This document shows positions 62,101-64,000 of a DNA stretch of 64,000 bases, piece after piece. The notes under the pieces are model-generated. The model had not been told where the DNA came from and did not search any database. It saw only the letters and a list, made by a program, of their open reading frames with translations. The stretch is from JAANXG01 sp034520625 (GTDB taxonomy: Bacteria; Pseudomonadota; Gammaproteobacteria; Arenicellales; JAANXG01): assembly GCA_034520625.1 (NCBI GenBank), contig JAXHNI010000008.1, positions 310,001-374,000 of the forward strand, given 5' to 3'. Position 1 is the stretch's first letter. Every line of letters starts with the position of its first letter. The position numbers and the translations under genes are program-made.

Positions 62101-62490
62101 TTAGTCCCAGGTTGCGTTGGTGTAGTTGGCGTGTATTGTCTCGTCCTTGGTGATGAGCGGTGCGTCGAGCAGTGATGCCTGGGCGACGATCAAGCGGTCA
62201 AAGGGGTCTCTGGTCCAGGTATGCGTCTCTGCTTCGCGGACGAGTGCCGGGAATGCGGCCTTGCAAATGGTTAATCCGAGCCCCGCCTCCAGCGCGTCGA
62301 GCACCGGCAACGGGGACTGCGAGACACGGTCGATTTCGAACAGGTATTGGAGCTCGAGGCGCACCATCGGCGAAATCCGAATATCATTGCAGGCTTCAAT
62401 CGATGCCTGCGCTTTTTCGGGCAAGGCGGCCCTGCCCTGCCCGTACAGCCATGCGACGACGTGCGTATCCAGATAAATCAGGGTCGCCAC
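62101..62490 (-). CDS. PIN-domain toxin (VapC-type)
   Basis: A protein of 129 residues. The acidic quartet of PIN nucleases is present: Asp in IYLDTHVVAWL, Glu in VRLELQYL, and two Asp in RDPFDRLIVAQA. It would cleave RNA. Its start lies within the antitoxin 3' end (13-base overlap). Confidence 0.92.
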   Translation of the reverse strand: MATLIYLDTHVVAWLYGQGRAALPEKAQASIEACNDIRISPMVRLELQYLFEIDRVSQSPLPVLDALEAGLGLTICKAAFPALVREAETHTWTRDPFDRLIVAQASLLDAPLITKDETIHANYTNATWD

Positions 62491-62705
62491 TCGTGCGACC
62501 AGTCCGTATGCACGATGTCTTCCGCGGGGACCTTCAGGTAATCCGGATGCGCGCGCAGCGTATCGAGCTTGCCCCTCGGATCGGGGATGATCCGCAGGCG
62601 CCGCCCCTTGCGCTCGAGCTCGACGGGCTCACCCGTCTCCAGGATGCGGTCGAGAATCCGGTACAAATTCGCTCTGAGCTTAGATGGTGACAAATTTTCG
62701 ATCAT
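62478..62705 (-). CDS. Phd/YefM-like antitoxin of the PIN toxin
   Basis: A protein of 75 residues. SPSKLRANLYRILDRILETGEPVELERKGRRLRIIPD has the Phd/YefM DNA-binding fold, followed by a C-terminal toxin-binding tail (VHTDWSHEWRP). It precedes and overlaps the PIN gene. Confidence 0.88.
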   Translation of the reverse strand: MIENLSPSKLRANLYRILDRILETGEPVELERKGRRLRIIPDPRGKLDTLRAHPDYLKVPAEDIVHTDWSHEWRP

Positions 62706-62775
62706 GTTCAGGGGTTTAATGGGTGCGTACGGCGTTTTCAGATAGCGTACGTGGTTTGTGCCGGTGGAGCAAGGG

Positions 62776-63086
62776 TCGTGACGCGTGATTCATAATTCGT
62801 GGTTCGTGATTGCTGATTTACTTTACAGTCCTGATCCGGGTCCTTGTGGGTGCGCAGGGGTCGCTACTACGGCATGAAATCCTCTGGGTGGCTGCCGACG
62901 ATTACACCTTCGACTTGCTGGAAGTGTCGGTCGTGGCTCTTTGGGCACGCTACCGCCATGGCGTTTGTGCGGTTGCGCACACACCTTCGGGCTCGTTGCT
63001 TGTTCCGGGCCGTTTCCGGCTTTTCGCGTGACTCGTGATTCGTGATGCGGCGACGAAGCCGAATCACGAATCACGAATTACCAATC
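62776..63086. repeat. Heptamer arrays and a duplicated operator region
   Basis: This 386-base gap (62706-63091) has no gene. Heptamer arrays lie at 62776-62816 and 63028-63086; the second is a hairpin with GTGACTCGTGATTCGTGAT facing ATCACGAATCACGAATTACC. Site c (62966-62981) lies inside a copy of the phosphatase-2 promoter region. Confidence 0.75.
62966..62981. promoter_or_regulatory. Palindrome TGTGCG-N4-CGCACA, site c
   Basis: TGTGCG GTTG CGCACA. It belongs to a 43-base block (62943-62985) that matches the phosphatase-2 promoter region 57705-57747 at 41 positions, but here no gene follows at promoter distance. Confidence 0.65.
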
Positions 63087-63091
63087 ACATA

Positions 63092-64000
63092 TTAGTAGTT
63101 TAGTCTCCATATCTTTAACTCGCCGTTGACGGTGACAAGGTGAATGTTGAACCGGCCGGTACTGGAGCTTGTCTTGCCGTCGGGGTATGTCCAGTCAACG
63201 GAGTAACGGGCGCTCACTTCGTATTGGCGATCGCCAAGCAGGTTGATGCTGACGTCGTCCAGTGCGAGATTTCTGTCGCTGGTCTTGCGGAACAGCTCGC
63301 CGTACTTTTCCCGGATCTTGGCCTTGCTCTCGGCGTTCCTGGTTTTTGTGCCGTCACCGAAGAGGTTGGTGAAGGTGTCGATGTTTGACAGGTTGTAGGC
63401 GGATTGATACGCATCGAGGAGGTTCTGGATGGCCGTGATTCGTGACTCGTGATTCGTAATTCGGGGTCCGGGGTCGCGGTGGCAGTCGGTTCCTGAGACG
63501 GGGTTTGTTCGGCAATAGTGGCGGCCGGGGCGGTGTCGGGCGTTGGTGCCGGCTCCGACTGTGGTTCGGGCTCCGGTTCCGTCGGTTCGGGTTCCGCCGC
63601 TTCCGGTGCTGCCGCTTCCGGTGCTGCCGCGGCGGTGATCGGGTTGGGCCGCGCGAGTGCGCGGTCCGGATGTTGGATTTCCAGGTCCGTTTGCTGAGCG
63701 ACGGGCTCTTGTGGCGTCTGTTCGGGGGTCACGGCCTTGTCGTTAATCCGGGTGTCCTTGACTGGTCCGTCGCCGGCATCGACACCGGGCTGGACGGGAT
63801 CCTTTGGGGGTATAGGCGTGGTCTCAGGCTCCTGGCCGGCGGGTTCGGGTTCCTGAACCACGACAGCAATGGTCGTTGGTTCGATCGTGGCATCATTGTC
63901 CGCTTCCCGGGTTGCTTGTGACGGGGCTTCAACGGCTTGAGTAGCATCTTGCTCCGCTTCTGCGGGTTTCTCGGCAACCTCGGTGTTGCTGGCCGTTTCC
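63092..64000 (-). pseudogene. Pro/Glu-rich protein with C-terminal NTF2-like domain, frameshifted at a heptamer array (5' end beyond window)
   Basis: From the window edge the frame is a long Pro/Glu/Ala-rich linker (TIEPTTIAVVVQEPEPAGQE, EPEPTEPEPEPQSEPAPTPD). A different frame from 63434 downward encodes a compact domain, AIQNLLDAYQSAYNLSNIDT, then KIREKYGELFRKTSDRNLAL and TGRFNIHLVTVNGELKIWRL with a TAA stop, like NTF2/SnoaL-type folds. The switch point is the family D array at 63434-63461 (four 7-base units). One more unit (+7, equal to +1) would join the frames. It is either phase-variable, an assembly error or a decaying gene. Confidence 0.75.
63434..63461. repeat. Heptamer array within the coding region (four CGTGATT-type units)
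   Basis: Units CGTGATT, CGTGACT, CGTGATT and CGTAATT. The unit length of 7 changes the reading frame with each gain or loss. It is the switch point of the frameshifted gene. Confidence 0.85.

Noticed and set aside
62810..63074. Short frames on both strands around site c
   Set aside because: Conflicting frames, dominated by heptamer repeats and the duplicated promoter block.

Overview
The window is high-GC chromosomal DNA from a gammaproteobacterium. Several gene orders support this: surE-pcm-yqaA-nlpD-rpoS; infC-rpmI-rplT-pheS-pheT-ihfA-merR-tRNA-Pro; hom-thrC; fadI-fadJ; a gsp type II secretion operon; and recJ next to an rpfE-like gene. The last pairing recalls Xanthomonadales and nearby lineages, but I cannot fix the genus. 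About 85% of the window is dense housekeeping sequence. The last 10 kb (about 53.9-64 kb) is accessory, with toxin-antitoxin pairs, broken genes and repeats.

Layout. 1-2.7 kb: fadI and fadJ (beta-oxidation, minus strand). 3-6.3 kb: plus-strand oxalyl-CoA-synthetase-like ligase, ketopantoate-reductase-like enzyme, Maf/YceF pyrophosphatase and a 53-residue membrane protein. 6.3-12.5 kb: minus-strand PAS-GGDEF-EAL protein, SppA-type peptidase, Rieske protein, HAD phosphatase and RluC. 12.5-15.4 kb: rne behind a roughly 520-nt leader. 15.7-21.7 kb: 2-hydroxyacid dehydrogenase, rlmD, a PolB-like exonuclease, cysM and recJ. 21.7-32.8 kb: an RpfE-like gene and gspM to gspD. 32.7-36.2 kb: wcaG, thrC and hom. 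36.3-41.3 kb: Mth938-domain protein, DUF559 nuclease, rpoS, nlpD, yqaA, pcm and surE. 41.6-48.1 kb: tRNA-Pro, merR, ihfA, pheT, pheS, rplT, rpmI, infC and tRNA-Val. 48.4-53.7 kb: SEC-C/TPR protein, gmd and an SLC13/RCK permease. 53.9-64 kb: two low-molecular-weight phosphotyrosine phosphatases, a stand-alone cNMP-binding protein, a FecR-like secreted protein, a LuxR-type regulator, MNT-HEPN, MazEF-like and Phd-PIN pairs, remnants of parE, hepT and an IS21-like end, and a frameshifted Pro/Glu-rich gene.

Five kinds of dispersed repeat run through the intergenic gaps. Family A is a long two-hairpin CCCTCTCCC/GGGAGAGGG element. Family B is a short REP of the GTAGGTCAGGC/GCCTGAC type. Family C is a hairpin built on GGAGGCSAGCC and GGCTSGCCTCC. 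Family D is arrays of a GTGAYTC-like heptamer. Family E is two GGGGACGGAGG-type hairpins. Some have become part of genes: gspH now takes its start codon and prepilin leader from a family A copy; rlmD and the SEC-C gene take their stop codons from family B copies; and a family D array sits exactly where the last gene changes frame.

The strongest leads are these. (1) A DUF559 endonuclease gene sits tightly between two inverted family A copies, so nuclease and repeats may form a mobile unit. (2) Four perfect TGTGCG-N4-CGCACA palindromes lie only in the accessory tail, two of them at promoter distance from a phosphatase gene and the FecR-like gene. (3) A heptamer array in the gene at 63.1-64 kb would join its two halves in frame if it gained one unit, which points to phase variation.
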